From: Riptortus pedestris
Lineage: Eukaryota > Arthropoda > Insecta > Hemiptera > Alydidae
Reading direction: 5' to 3'
Length of the DNA: 64,000 nucleotides
Assembly (NCBI GenBank): GCA_019009955.1
Contig: CM032230.1
Location: 26,974,001 to 27,038,000, forward strand
The position numbers and the translations under genes are program-made. A model generated the notes under the pieces. That model made no database searches and had not been told where the DNA came from. It worked only from the letters and a program-made list of their open reading frames with translations. Positions 24,951-35,749 of this stretch are shown here, piece by piece. The first letter of the stretch is position 1, and the number at the start of each line of letters is the position of its first letter.

Positions 24951-26255
24951 TATTGCAAAAAACGCAGTCTGAAAATATATGCTACGTGTGCTCAATTTTG
25001 GGCGCTATACCCACGTGCGTGTGTTATGGCAAGGTTATACTAATGCTATAGTGTTTTTTCTTATGCCACTTTTTTCTTAAAATTACGATTACTATTTTAA
25101 AAAATAAGTTTCCACAGAGTAGGAACAAACCAACTTAAACATTAGAAATTGCACTAGAAATCAAAATCAAGTTTAAGAACAATGAACGAAAAATGTCCAT
25201 CCTTAGTATAGTACCTACAGGAAATATTCACGTGATAGAGCCTAAAATGTGCTTGAGTGGAGTTTCTATACGGCTTGATAAAGCAAGCCAAATTTTATAA
25301 GGTGCTTAAGAGAGGCTGAATGAATTCCCCTAAAGTAATTTTCAGCCACCGGACAGTGCTATTGTATTAAAATGTGGCAACTTGTGGAGTCTCTCTCTCT
25401 ATGATGATTATTTTCACTTTTATGAATCGGCTGCTTTCCTTTCTCATCAGCGGGGAACGGTTCATGAGAGGATCGTGCACAATCGCAAGCCAGCCTCTTC
25501 ATCGCCATTAGGAATAGCCCCTTCAGCAACAGGTGTATAAACTCCTTGATGGCTCTTGGCGTGGATTTACAGCTGTGAAAGCCCTTCTCCTGAAAGATAC
25601 TCTGCTCCTTCTAGAAAGTCACGCCGGCTCGTGTTCCTCCCGGACCGGGTAGCGCAAAGAGGTACAATCATTTTTCATGTACTTTCACGCACGTCGAGGA
25701 GATTCAAAAAAAAAAAGGAAGGAATTTCGGTGGATTAATAGTTGTGATTGCGTGAGCTCACTCGCACTTCCCTTTCTGCCGGATGGTGACTCTATTCACG
25801 GTAGTTATCTCGTAATCGCTTTCCAGAGAGGGCTCTCATAGAATTTCACGCTTTAAATCACTTTACAAATAAAATTCAGCTGATACTTTTTCGCTAGCTT
25901 TAAAAATCTTTGATTTTGTCTCATTTAATTATTGGGGTCAGTTTTACTTACGCATATCTTATAAAATAAATAATATTAATAAATTAGTGATTTACAAATT
26001 GGCGAAAGATTTATGTTATGAAGAGATACAAGACTACTTTAGACGGAAACTATCGTTTTTTAAGTTATAAAAAAAATAAAATAGTTTGGAGATAATATTC
26101 AATTTTATTTTACCAAAATAAAGCACCCAATGCTGCCTTATAATTCCAGTCGTCAAAACGTCTTCTGCATATGTTAGTACTTACGTAGTTTTTCGACCTG
26201 TGTGTATTCCAGGGTTTGTTCATATTTTTCGTATTGCCAATTCCAGATTCACATT
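24951..26255. other. Unique sequence with a less AT-rich island (25430-25860)
   Basis: The island is visibly richer in G/C than its surroundings and holds no repeat. The 60-codon plus frame 25556-25738 lies in it, rich in Ser/Arg/Pro with a lysine run, and has no known motif. It could be an exon, UTR or regulatory element of a host gene; the sequence alone does not decide. Confidence 0.35.
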
Positions 26256-26500
26256 AAAAAGAATGACACGCAGGTGTTGCGTAAATTAAGGAGATTTCCA
26301 GCCTACAACATTCTATTTTCTGTTTCTCTAGTTATACTAAAGCCTTTGTAAACAGGATTAGACGTTAAAGCTGAACGAGAGATCTTTATTATTATTATTG
26401 TGTGTGTAAAATTTAACGGACTTCATTTCTGTCATCACCTAAATTACTTAACAATTTTCAACGTATTATGACTATTGATAAGTAAATTTAATCATTAGTC
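26256..26500 (+). mobile_element. HINE-TA relic (5' end, then a 3'-like piece)
   Basis: 'gaatgacacgcaggtgttgcgtaaattaaggagatttcc' at 26263 is a mutated 5' end. 'taacggacttcatttctgtcatcacc' near 26414 resembles the module after the TA tract. The interior is largely deleted. Confidence 0.55.
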
Positions 26501-27203
26501 AAAATTCGTTTGTTTGTTCCTTATTTATTGCAGAAATTGTTGTTTGTTCCTCTGTGTGATTGCAGAAAGCACTAAAGTATGTAGTGCGGAACTTTACGTT
26601 TTAAATTTATTTTTGCAAGCCTGATTTTCCTGATCTTAACGCCAGAAACAATTCCAAAATAATTTAGTTCTGTTATATTTCAAGGCAAAGAAGCTATTTT
26701 GCCTTATTTCTTCCGTTATGTAAGGTGTATACTGTAATTACAAAGCAAACCGACCGCTAAATTTGTTTCCCAGAATAGCTTTTTTCTTAAAATTGAGGAG
26801 AAAGTTAAGAAAATATGTTTGTTTGTTTTTTATATACTATGTATATATCGTTCAAAAACTGTGCTGTAGTTTATTGGACCTTTTTTTCATTTTCTCATTC
26901 TATTAATACCTAAAAAATTAAACACCCATCATAAAATTAATGTAGAATATAAATATTAGTAGGTTTTATAATATTATTGTAGGCAGAGATACTATATTGC
27001 ATTTTTTTAAACCATGATTCATAAATCATACTAGTCATGCCGATAGTGATAAGAAAGTTTCATTATATTCAACGTGCTTGGGACAATGAGTTTATTCGAT
27101 CAAATAAAAGTGTTATTTTACAGAATCAATTAGTGTTTGTAGTGTCTTTGATATTATGTGTTTTTCCAATAGATACTTAGTACTTATTAAGGGATCCGAT
27201 TTA
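26501..27203. other. Unique AT-rich sequence
   Basis: Nothing recognised. Confidence 0.5.
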
Positions 27204-27232
27204 TTAGCAGATTTCGCCTAAGAGAAAATTGA
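27204..27232 (-). mobile_element. HINE-TA 3'-terminal scrap
   Basis: TTAGCAGATTTCGCCTAAGAGAAA resembles the 3' palindrome of the family with several changes. No further element sequence follows. Confidence 0.45.
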
Positions 27233-27282
27233 ATGATCTATGTATTTTCCTCTACATAGTAACCCTATGTTGAGGGATTTTA

Positions 27283-27505
27283 ATTTTTTATTTTATTATT
27301 TTACGTCCACTTTATGCAACTAGGCTAATCGGGACGGGTTATCTACAGATTACCATCCTTTTCTAGGGTGGACATAAGGAGTTTATTTAATGAGGCCGTC
27401 ATTAAATACATTTCTACTGCCCAGAGCGGGATTCGAACCCGCCACTCTAGTTTGCCATAGGAGATTAGGACCAACACCCTAACTCGCACGGCCAACCCGA
27501 GCCCC
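27283..27505 (-). mobile_element. tRNA-derived SINE, well preserved
   Basis: On the minus strand the element starts GGGCTCGGGTTGGCCGTG (box A-like region), has a good box B (GGGTTCGAATCCCGC), then CTGGGCAGTAG and TTTAATGACGGCC. The body ends in 'gcataaagtggacgtaaaataat' and an A/T tail. The head resembles a class II tRNA such as tRNA-Ser by its spacing. Flanking GGATTTTA at 27275-27282 and 27506-27513 is a likely 8-bp target-site duplication. The right copy overlaps the end of the next HINE-TA, so the SINE entered at that boundary. Confidence 0.9.
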
Positions 27506-27508
27506 GGA

Positions 27509-27630
27509 TTTTAGCAGATTTCCCTTAAGGGAAATCAGCTTTTGAGGTCGTACTCATGACGCGAGTTTCGAAAAATTTCTTCAAATGTCCATCGATCCTA
27601 CCTAGGAGATGACGAAAATGAGGTCCGTTC

Positions 27631-27696
<66 letters not shown>

Positions 27697-28172
27697 TTGT
27701 CTGTTAACGCTCTAGCGGTCGCAATTTTTGTTTGATCGTTACCAAACTCGGAATTTAATCGTTTTATGTAAAAAGGAAGATCAAGTTCGTTAATGGCTGA
27801 AATCGGACCAGTGGGAGGGGGAATTTTCCAAAATTCAAAATATCTCCGTTATTATGTGTCGGAACGAAAAATTGTAGAGAATCAATCTTATTGCAAATTA
27901 AATTTACTATAAATATTGTTCTATACATTTATTCTGTATCTTGAATATTAACCGAGATATTTGCATTTGTATTCTGTGTGTGGTCGGCAGGAGTCGGCTA
28001 TGTTCGGGAATTTCCGCCGAGAGCTCTGGCGGCCGTTTCGGTAACTATTCGTCCCTCTTGAATAGGTTTAGAGATAACTTACTACTACAGTTGTTATTGG
28101 ATAGATGTATCTACTGTATAACTTCACTTGGGAAATCTGTTAAGTTTACGTAGCCCCTGCCTGCCGGCCTTT
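27509..28172 (-). mobile_element. HINE-TA, full-length short form
   Basis: The 3' palindrome is perfect at 27516-27535 (GATTTCCCTTAAGGGAAATC). TA tract 27636-27697. The 5' end GGGAAATCTGTTAAGTTTACG...CTGCCGGCC lies at 28131-28170. The short-form 5' module is GC-rich ('gaatttccgccgagagctctggcgg', 28000-28030) and is shared with 29821 and 35747. Confidence 0.92.
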
Positions 28173-28390
28173 ATTTTTCTGCACATCCCATGCATATTTG
28201 CTTTATATGTGCATTTTGGCAAAACTTTTAACACTTTTTTATAATAATATATATACATACTAAAATGTAAATAAGATTATGAAAATTAAACTTGACAAAA
28301 TAAAATAAAAAAATTAATTAGAACAGTTCAGTAATACAATTAAATAACCAATAAAAATTACATAATATTAATTTTATATTATCTTTTCCT
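28173..28390. other. Very AT-rich spacer
   Basis: Nothing recognised. Confidence 0.5.
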
Positions 28391-28655
28391 CTCTCAGCTT
28401 AAGGATATCATAGGCTATTGCTTTTAATAAATTTAGATGTTTTGAAAATAAAATATCAGGACTGATAGGTCATGGGGAATATGAGTCTTTAACTGTCTTC
28501 GTATATCTTGAGTCAGTCTACATTCATAAATCAGGTGGGTGAATGTCTGTTCAGTGTAACTGTCGCATTTACAAGTATTTGAGTCAGTAAGAATCTGTAT
28601 ACTGAGAGTTTGTATTTCCGTGTCCAGTTAGTATTTGTGTTAAATAAAATGTATG
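28391..28655 (-). pseudogene. Jockey/CR1-like LINE 3' coding end, decayed
   Basis: Minus-strand translation from about 28655 gives FYLTQILTGHGNTNSQYTDS, the 'T.(I/L)LTGHG' block typical of the LINE RNase H/zinc-knuckle end. After a frame change, CKCDSYTEQTFTHLIYEC follows (about 28520-28575), a CxC...Hx4C knuckle. Further on, IAYDILKLREEK is readable. Stops and at least one frameshift break the reading frame, so it is a dead, 5'-truncated copy. The product would have been the C-terminus of ORF2 (RT protein). Clade assignment is by resemblance only. Confidence 0.65.
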
Positions 28656-28835
28656 AATGATCTATAAATGTTGCTCTATACATATTTTCCGTATAATGAG
28701 TATTTTCTGAGATATTTGGATTTTATAGTTTTTGGCTTTCAGTAAACCCCCACTCCTACTCCTGCCATATTAATAATAAGCTGTTATATCGTGAACCACT
28801 TCATTACAAGGTTAAATACCAAATATTGTTTTTAT
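28656..28835 (-). mobile_element. HINE-TA internal fragment
   Basis: The plus strand carries 'tgatctataaatgttgctctatacat', 'ctgagatatttgga', 'ggctttcagtaaacccccactcc' and 'ggttaaataccaaatattg'. It is bounded by a LINE end on the left and an (ATT)n run on the right. Confidence 0.75.
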
Positions 28836-28977
28836 TATTATTATTATTTATTTTAAAAGAAAAAAAAAGATAAATAAAAATAAAAGAAAAACTATAAATA
28901 GTTAAACTGGAAGGAGGCAAAACTTATATTGCACAGTGCTTGCTATTTATAACTTACATAATTGTGGATAATAGGTT

Positions 28978-29172
28978 TTATATTTCATCAAGTAATCCCT
29001 TATTTCTTAAATACTTGAAAACATCATCTATAAGTTGGCTACTGTCGGCCAGTAGTTCGAATAAATTTGTGGGCCATGGGTACGTTTTCACTTGTGTGCA
29101 GTCAGTCATTATGTGTTTTACAGTCAGCGTTCTGTTGCAGTAGCGACATATAGGTTCATCTTCCCTGCTCAT
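28978..29172 (-). pseudogene. Jockey-like LINE C-terminal zinc-knuckle end
   Basis: A 64-residue frame to a natural stop. CRYCNRTLTVKHIMTDC (residues about 9-25) is a complete Cx2C...Hx4C knuckle. It is followed by LFELLADSSQLIDDVFKYLRNKGLLDEI, matching the pattern with which insect Jockey-type ORF2 proteins end (LL-x-D-x-H/Q-x-(I/L)-(I/L)-x-FL+ ... L...I). The RT and RNase H parts upstream are absent, as expected for 5' truncation, although the frame itself is clean. A/T-rich sequence follows the stop on the minus strand. Confidence 0.75.
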
Positions 29173-29820
29173 TAGATATGAATGAATATTGTTTTTAGAA
29201 ACGTTTTTCTACAAGGAGCCTTGTGATTTGTGTAATATGTCATTTTTATAATGAATCATTTTGTACATAGATTTTTTGAAATTTTGTTTCAGTGTCTTTT
29301 AAGTCATATTAAGAGTATTTTAGTCATATATCATTGAATACCATCGTTTCTGGACAAAATCGTTAAGAAAGGTTGCCTAGACAGATTGTTCATAGGGGTT
29401 TGACTGTGGTTGTTCGTATTAAAAAAATATACTGATCCGTTCGGTATGTTCCAAGAATAATACGTTATAGATGACAAAACAACTTTTCGGGAAAAAGGTT
29501 TGTGAACTTTCAAATAATTTTGGCATTTTTTTCCCCATACTGATAGAACTACTATTGATACTACCGGCTACTAACTGATACACCGGTAGTGTACAGCTTG
29601 TGACCTAGTTACCTTCACTGACTGTTATCTCTAATGCGTTATCGAAGTTAGAAGATGACAAACAGATTTACCAAGTGGTAGAATGACACAAAGATGGTGT
29701 CATTTGTGTTACGTTCCAGGGCAGATGACGTCAGCTGCACGTTCTATTCTCTATTTCTTGTTCAGTACACAACCTATGAAAGCAAAGATAAAATTTAATC
29801 ACATAAGTAAATGGCTAAAA
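29173..29820. other. Unique sequence
   Basis: The minus-strand frame 29331-29513 has no motif. Nothing else is seen. Confidence 0.5.
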
Positions 29821-30445
29821 AAAAGTCCGCCATGCAGGATCTGCGTAAACTAAGCAGATTTCCCACGTGATGTTTTACAATAGAGAAATTTCACGAGAGC
29901 CGAGCAGTTAAGGAAACGGCCTAACTAGCTTTTGGCGGGAATGTCACTCGTCCGTTAGCCGCCCAGACTTAATAAAAATGCAAATATCTAGGTTAATATT
30001 CAAGATAGAGAATAAATGTAACGAAGGTAAGGTAAGGTTAGAAACGACAGGTAAGGTTAGAAGAAGCTTCCACCTGAGCCGAGGTGCTACGGAAATGGCC
30101 GACCTAATCCGAGCTATAACAGACCACGTGTCCCACAGACTTCATAATAATGCAAATATCTCGGTTAATATTCAAGATAGAGAATAAATGTATATACCAA
30201 TATTTATAGTAAATTTAATTTGCAATAAGATTGATTCTGTACAATTCTTTGCTCCGACGTATAGTAACGGAGATATTTCGAATTTTCGAAAATTGTTCCC
30301 CCTAAACCCCCCTCCAACTGGTCCGATTTCAGCCATTAACGAACTTGATCTTTCTTTTTACATAAAACTACTAAATATTGAGTTTGGTAACGAACAAACA
30401 AAAATTGCGACCGCTAGAGAGTTTCCCTTAAGGGAAATCTGCTAA
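29821..30445 (+). mobile_element. HINE-TA, short form without TA tract, internal duplication
   Basis: The 5' end is GTCCGCCATGCAGGATCTGCG (29825). The 3' end TTTCCCTTAAGGGAAATCTGCTAA (30422-30445) is intact. The whole segment from the TA tract to just before the palindrome is missing: 'gcgaccgctagaga' runs straight into the palindrome. 'aatgcaaatatct(a/c)ggttaatattcaagatagagaataaatg' occurs twice, near 29978 and 30150, flanking the 'aaggttagaa...gagccgag' module. Confidence 0.9.
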
Positions 30446-30985
30446 AATGTAAACTGGTTAGTTTATGCAGCACCAGAGTGATGGTTTCAGTACAATACCT
30501 GTTCGAAGAAGAATAATATATATATACTTATGATTTATGATGATGGCGTAGTTCCAATGCTACTTGAGTATTCAGTAGGGTCATATATTGATTCTAATTT
30601 ACACTCGACGTATTATTGTGTGTAAATGAATTGAGGAGCGATGGAATTGTTTACCCAAAGGGGGAATGCTGCCAGAGAGGTCAGTTACCAACATAAGAAT
30701 TCCCCCGCCGACAAGAACAGTGCTGCCAATAGTTACAACTCCACCTCCCATATGGAATACTAATCAGCTGACGATCAAGGACGGAGGATGGCACTGAATA
30801 TCTTAGCCACAATCAGCCCTATCTACAAACACCTACTCTAATGCCGTATTATTTAGACTTATTAAAGTCGGCAAGCTTTGTTATTAGAGCCGGGCTGTGA
30901 TTCGATTCCAAGACAGTCCGTTCGAATAGAATATGATCATGGGGTACATTCTTTCAGATGCCGTACTAACTCAAATGCTGAGGAA
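30446..30985. other. Unique sequence, slightly less AT-rich at 30640-30880
   Basis: No open frame, repeat or RNA is recognised in the patch. Confidence 0.45.
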
Positions 30986-31146
30986 TGCGTCACGCAATGG
31001 TTGCTTGAACTAAGTATATTTATACGTGCTGGTATGATACACTACTGATTTCATCTATTTCATTTTCTCTATTCCTATGTACAAAGCCGGTGAGTAGAAA
31101 AACGGGTTTAATGAAGGCTGAAGTACGAATAACTCGCTTAACGTTA
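30986..31146 (+). mobile_element. HINE-TA variant 5' fragment
   Basis: 'gcgtcacgcaatggttgcttgaactaagtatatttatacgtgctgg' then 'tgatacactactgattt' matches the 5' variant at 6655. It stops where the next copy starts. Confidence 0.7.
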
Positions 31147-31149
31147 CTA

Positions 31150-31956
31150 AAAAGTCTGTCACGCAGGGGTTGCGTAAACTAATCAGATTTCCCTCGTTAA
31201 GTTTAGAAATAGGTAAATCTACATACTGGTAACACAACAACACCCTGAATAAATGCAAACGGAAATAAGAAATTTTTCATCCAATTTCAATAACCTGCCG
31301 ACAGGAAGCGTTAGATTAGAAATGTAAATAAACAGGTCTGCCCGCCTCACACCGGAAAGAAAAACAATTACTGAAATATATCAGAATATAACATATTAAT
31401 TTTTTCAGAACTATTTACTATATCTAGTACTGCAATTAATAATGAGTCAGAATAATTGTTATCTCATTCAATCAAATTTTAGTAATCCAAAACCGTAAGA
31501 CAGGTGGGGGGGGGGGTGGTCACCAGGACATATTTGCATGTATCTCGTATAATAAAGGTCTCTTAAATACAATTTCAGGTATTTAAACTTCAAATAATGT
31601 GTTTTATTATGTAGCAGGGTATTGTTTGTGTAGCATGAGTAAAAGTGGCGGTTTGCTGATGGCTGAAAACTGAAAAATGCAAATACCTCGGTTAATATTC
31701 AAGATAGAGAATAAACGTACATAAGAATATTTATATATTTAATTTGCAATGAGATTGGTCCTATACAATTTTTCGATCTGACCTATGGCAACGGAGATAT
31801 TTCAAATTTTCGAAAATCCTCCCCTCTAAACCCCCCTCCCCTGGTTCGATTTCAACCATTAACGAACTTGACCTTTCCTTTTACATATGGTAAAACGACT
31901 AAATAACGAGTTTAGTAACGATTGAAAAATAATTGCGTCCGCTAGAGCGGTAACAG

Positions 31957-32022
<66 letters not shown>

Positions 32023-32146
32023 TTTTGAACGGACCTCAGTTTCGTCATCTCCTGTGTAGGATCGATGGACATTTGAAGAAAAATTTCAAAAATCGTGTCA
32101 TGAGTGCGACGTCAATAGCTGATTTCCTTTAAGGGAAATCTCCTAA
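31150..32146 (+). mobile_element. HINE-TA, full-length long form, first of an abutting pair
   Basis: The 5' end is GTCTGTCACGCAGGGGTTGCG (31154). It has the long 5' module, a G10 run near 31506-31515, TA tract 31960-32019 and the 3' end GATTTCCTTTAAGGGAAATC-TCCTAA (32121-32146). The final CTAA is followed directly by AAAGTCCGTC of the next copy. Confidence 0.92.
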
Positions 32147-32630
32147 AAAGTCCGTCACGCAGGGGCTGGGTTAACTAAGCAGATTTCTCACGTACGCCAC
32201 GTATTTGCATTTATCTCAAAACTTAAAAGTTCAATGAGAACAATATTTGGTTTTTAAGCTTCAGATAAAGTGATTCATAATATAATAGAATATTGAAAAT
32301 ATGGATGATTAGGAGTGGGGCTTTACTGAAGACCGAAAACTAAAAAATGCAAATATCTCGGTTAATAATCAAGATAGTGAAAAAATGTACATAACTACAT
32401 TTATAGCACATTACATTTGCAATAAGATTGGTTCTATACAATTCTTCGATCCGACGCATAATAACGGAGATATTAAGAATTTTCGAAATTCTCCCCTTTT
32501 AACCCCCCCCCTCCCCTGGTACGATTTCAGCCATTAACGAACTTGACCTTTCTTTTTACATAAAACGACTAAATATCGAGTTTGGTAACAATCAAACAAA
32601 AATTGCGATCATTAGAGCGGTAACAGACAA

Positions 32631-32689
<59 letters not shown>

Positions 32690-32811
32690 GTTTTGAACGG
32701 ACCTCATTTTCGTCATCTACTAGGTAGGATCGATAGACATTTGAAGAAAAATTTCGAAAATTCCGTCGAGTACAACCTCAATAGCTGATTCCCCTAAGGG
32801 AAATCTGCTAA
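32147..32811 (+). mobile_element. HINE-TA, second of an abutting pair
   Basis: The 5' end GTCCGTCACGCAGGGGCTGG starts at 32150, with no spacer after the previous copy. It has the 5' module 'gcatttatctcaaaac...gagaacaatatttgg', TA tract 32637-32686 and the 3' end GATTCCCCTAAGGGAAATC-TGCTAA (32788-32811). Confidence 0.92.
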
Positions 32812-33434
32812 AAGTGCACAGAACAACATTTGTTTAACAAAATTGCTTCATTATTATTTTACGATCTGATTCAAAATATCGGGGATATTTTGAGTTGTCG
32901 AATTCCCTCACCCTTCTACCCCCCCCCCATATTCTATGTCCTATTTCACCCAATATCAAATATGAACTTTAGTTTTGGCTGAAATGGTTAAAAATCAACT
33001 GTGGGTATAGATCAAATAAATATTTTAATCTAACATAATCGTAACTTTCATAATAAAGGTTTCTTCAAATCTATATTTGGCATTTTAAGCTTAGATTAAT
33101 GTGGGCTTTGATATAACAGCTTATTGTTAATATAATATGAGTAGAATTGAGGGGTTTACTGAAGGCTGAAACTATATAATCCAAATAACTCTGTTAATAT
33201 TTGTGATAGATAAACTATGTATATAACAATAAATATAGGAAATTAAATTTGCTATAAGATTGGTTCTATACAATATTTCGATTCGACTTTTTATAATGGA
33301 GATATTTTAAATATTCGAAATTTCCTCCGTCCCATTTCAGCCGTCAACGATCTTGATATTTAGTTTTCCATGAAACGCTTATATATTGAGTTTGGTAGTG
33401 ATTAAACAAAAATTGATACCAGTAGAGCAGTAAG

Positions 33435-33508
<74 letters not shown>

Positions 33509-33645
33509 TTGGCTCCATTTTCTTCCTAACCACCCCGCTAACTTCCTTGGTAGGATCGTTGGACATTTGAAGAAATGTTTTGAAAATCGCATCATGAGTG
33601 CAACCATCACTCTCTCTCTCAGGGTCTCTTATGATAAATCTGCTA
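32812..33645 (+). mobile_element. HINE-TA, old copy lacking the 5' end
   Basis: A first diverged core (32850-32990) is followed by 'tatgagtagaattgaggggtttactgaagg', a second core, TA tract 33439-33505, and 'taggatcgttggacatttgaagaaatg'. It ends 'ataaatctgctat' (33634-33645). The left palindrome half is replaced by CT-rich sequence. Confidence 0.8.
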
Positions 33646-33648
33646 TAA

Positions 33649-34176
33649 GAATATGCAATTCCCACCCAAGCGCAATTTCTTGACAAATATATGCATATTT
33701 CCTTATCTTCCATTAAGATGGAATAAAAGACTGTGTAACACATGTGAGCACATTTCCTCGTCAAATATTAGGAAATTACTACATTTCCTGTTAAGAAGTG
33801 ATATAAGAATTTGCAATTCTCATGCAAATGCATTCCTCACCAACCATTGAGATTTCTTGTTGACCTTCTATTAGTAAGAAATACAAGTATATCCAATTCC
33901 CACGAAAATGCATTTTTCGCCGAGTATATGCATATCTCCCATCAATGCTGAATAGAAGAATATGTTTCTCATGTTAGTGCTTTTTTTTCGCCAACTGTTA
34001 ACGTATATCGTGACATCTTCTTACGAAGAAATACAAGGATCCTTAACTCCTTTTTAAATGTAATTCTTATCAACCATTACGGTACTTTGGTAACTCCCAA
34101 TAAAAAGAAATACAAGGTTATATAATTCCCACGTCAGCGCATTTCTCGCCTTATCTGCCAACAAGTTGGAATAGAA
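33649..34176. repeat. Degenerate ~79-bp tandem repeat, seven units
   Basis: Unit starts are near 33649, 33729, 33807, 33887, 33958, 34037 and 34116 (lengths 80, 78, 80, 71, 79, 79, 61). Each unit reads approximately 'gaatat.caattcccacg..aatgcatttctcgccaac.att...' and ends 'agaaatacaa' or 'tggaatagaa'. It starts immediately after a HINE-TA 3' end. Units share many but not all positions, so the array is old. Confidence 0.85.
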
Positions 34177-35178
34177 GAATATATAAATATATTCTTTGTT
34201 TCTTATTTATTTGAGATGAGATGAGTTTCAACAATTCTTGAATTGTATAGCACGTGAATTATATTGTTTACTGTATTATAACAAATATCTAAACTCTAAT
34301 GAAATCCTACATTTTAGTATCCCACACATAACAGGAAATCAAATGTCGGTTAATCCTTGACATTTTCATAAAAAGTAAAAGTTTTGTTTACTGTTTTATT
34401 CCGAGATTCAATTTATTATTCTTCAAAATTCAAATTTTGCCCTAAAGCAAAATACCTTTGTTGGCTTCATATTATAGATTTTTTTTTTTTTTTAATGATT
34501 TTATAATTAATATCTTAATTCCATGTAAATAACTTTTATATTCCACGAAAAGTGGACTTTCATTACTTCATAAGACTTTATTAACTCGTCTTATTCAGTT
34601 TTGACATTTATTTGCCAGATAATCCCAGGTCTATATTAGAATGCAGCCTTGCATTATAAATGCATAAATCCTTGGCCTTTATTGTGATCAGCATAGCTTT
34701 CCGCCCCGTTAGTAGCGGTATGTCTTTATGTATATAAAGTCCATGGAAGCAAATCGTTGATGTTATATATTTTTTCCCCCCAATTAGCCATAATAGCATA
34801 AAATGGGCGCAAATAAATAAAAACTTATTTCTTCATTTTACCCTATTGCAAACTGAATTAGTATACGAAATTGGTTAGGGGTTTTCTCGCTTTATCGCTT
34901 TACTGATAAGACCTGATAACCAATTCCTGTTTTGACTTCCTAGTAATCTCCCACTTTTATCAACAATATCCACGAATAAACTCCGATTCCGATTTTTGTT
35001 TACTCGTATCATCTACTCAAAATCTCAAAAAATTTTAGTTCTTTTCCTCTTGCTGTAAACTGAACTAACTGAAAAACTTCATAAACTTCCAACGAAGCTC
35101 TAAAAGCTATTTAACATCTCAGACGTTGTGAAGAGCAATGTGGCAATAACTATTGAAAGACTATAAAATATAAAAACT
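34177..35178. other. Unique AT-rich sequence
   Basis: A T-run lies near 34481-34493. The stretch 35140-35215 repeats 'aaaactat(g)aaagactata' several times just before the LINE sequence, possibly created at its 5' junction. Confidence 0.5.
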
Positions 35179-35749
35179 ATGAAAACTATAAAGACTATAA
35201 AAACTATGAAAGACTGTTTGTCTGCACTCAAGTTACGAGCTGATGAAAATAAAAATTACTCAGTCAAAAGTTTTCGACAAGAATTGCGCCAAAGTTCCTT
35301 CAATGAGTGGTGCGGTCTACCTGTTAAAAGGAAAGGCGTGGAAACTTTTGATGAATGGAAAAAATCAAATTCTTGGATGTTTGACAAACAAGGTCTTTCC
35401 TCTTCTGAATGGACTACAGCAATAAAAATAAATACCAACCTTGTGCCAGTACGCTCTGTCCCAGGAAGGAACTTAGGAACAACCCGCTGCCGTCATTGCA
35501 GCAAGACCCTCCCGTATGTTCTTGGTTCCTGCCCATGGGACGAGCAAATGCGCATTTCTCGGCATCATAAGGTCCGTACTCAAATTGCTCACCTCTTGAA
35601 AAAGAAGCACCCAGATAGGGATATATTTGAAGAGGTGGCTTGCAATTCCTCAGACGGCAGTCCAAGAAGAGCGGATATTGTAGCCATCACGAAAAATGAA
35701 AAAAGGGGCTTAATTCTGGATCCTACTGTCCGTTTTGAGATTAACAAAA
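35179..35749 (+). pseudogene. R2/CRE-like LINE C-terminal zinc finger and endonuclease domain (left part)
   Basis: The frame from 35179 reads about 190 residues of a non-LTR retrotransposon protein. TNLVPVRSVPGRN (residues 86-98) precedes a zinc-finger block CRHC...C (C104, C107, C118). SRHHKVRTQIAHLLKKK (127-143) follows, then the restriction-like endonuclease region with RRADIVAI (163-170) and GLILDPTVRFE (177-187). The expected His between the second Cys and the last Cys is Tyr113, so the CCHC finger is broken. The methionine at 35179 lies in low-complexity sequence and is probably not native; the element is 5' truncated. The last nine or so residues of the frame are HINE-TA sequence, because that element is inserted here. 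Confidence 0.85.

Noticed and set aside
27415..27490. Possible tRNA gene (good box A and B)
   Set aside because: It is the head of a dispersed SINE with a conserved non-tRNA body and a tail, and the acceptor stem does not close.
30010..30065. Telomere-like AAGGTAAGGTAAGGTTAG repeats
   Set aside because: The period and sequence do not match the insect TTAGG array. It is a module of HINE-TA also present at 19770.
33402..33764. 120-codon minus frame
   Set aside because: It crosses the TA tract and the element boundary; it is not a gene.
33649..34176. CRISPR-like array
   Set aside because: The units are contiguous and degenerate over their whole length, with no repeat-spacer pattern. The sequence is eukaryotic.
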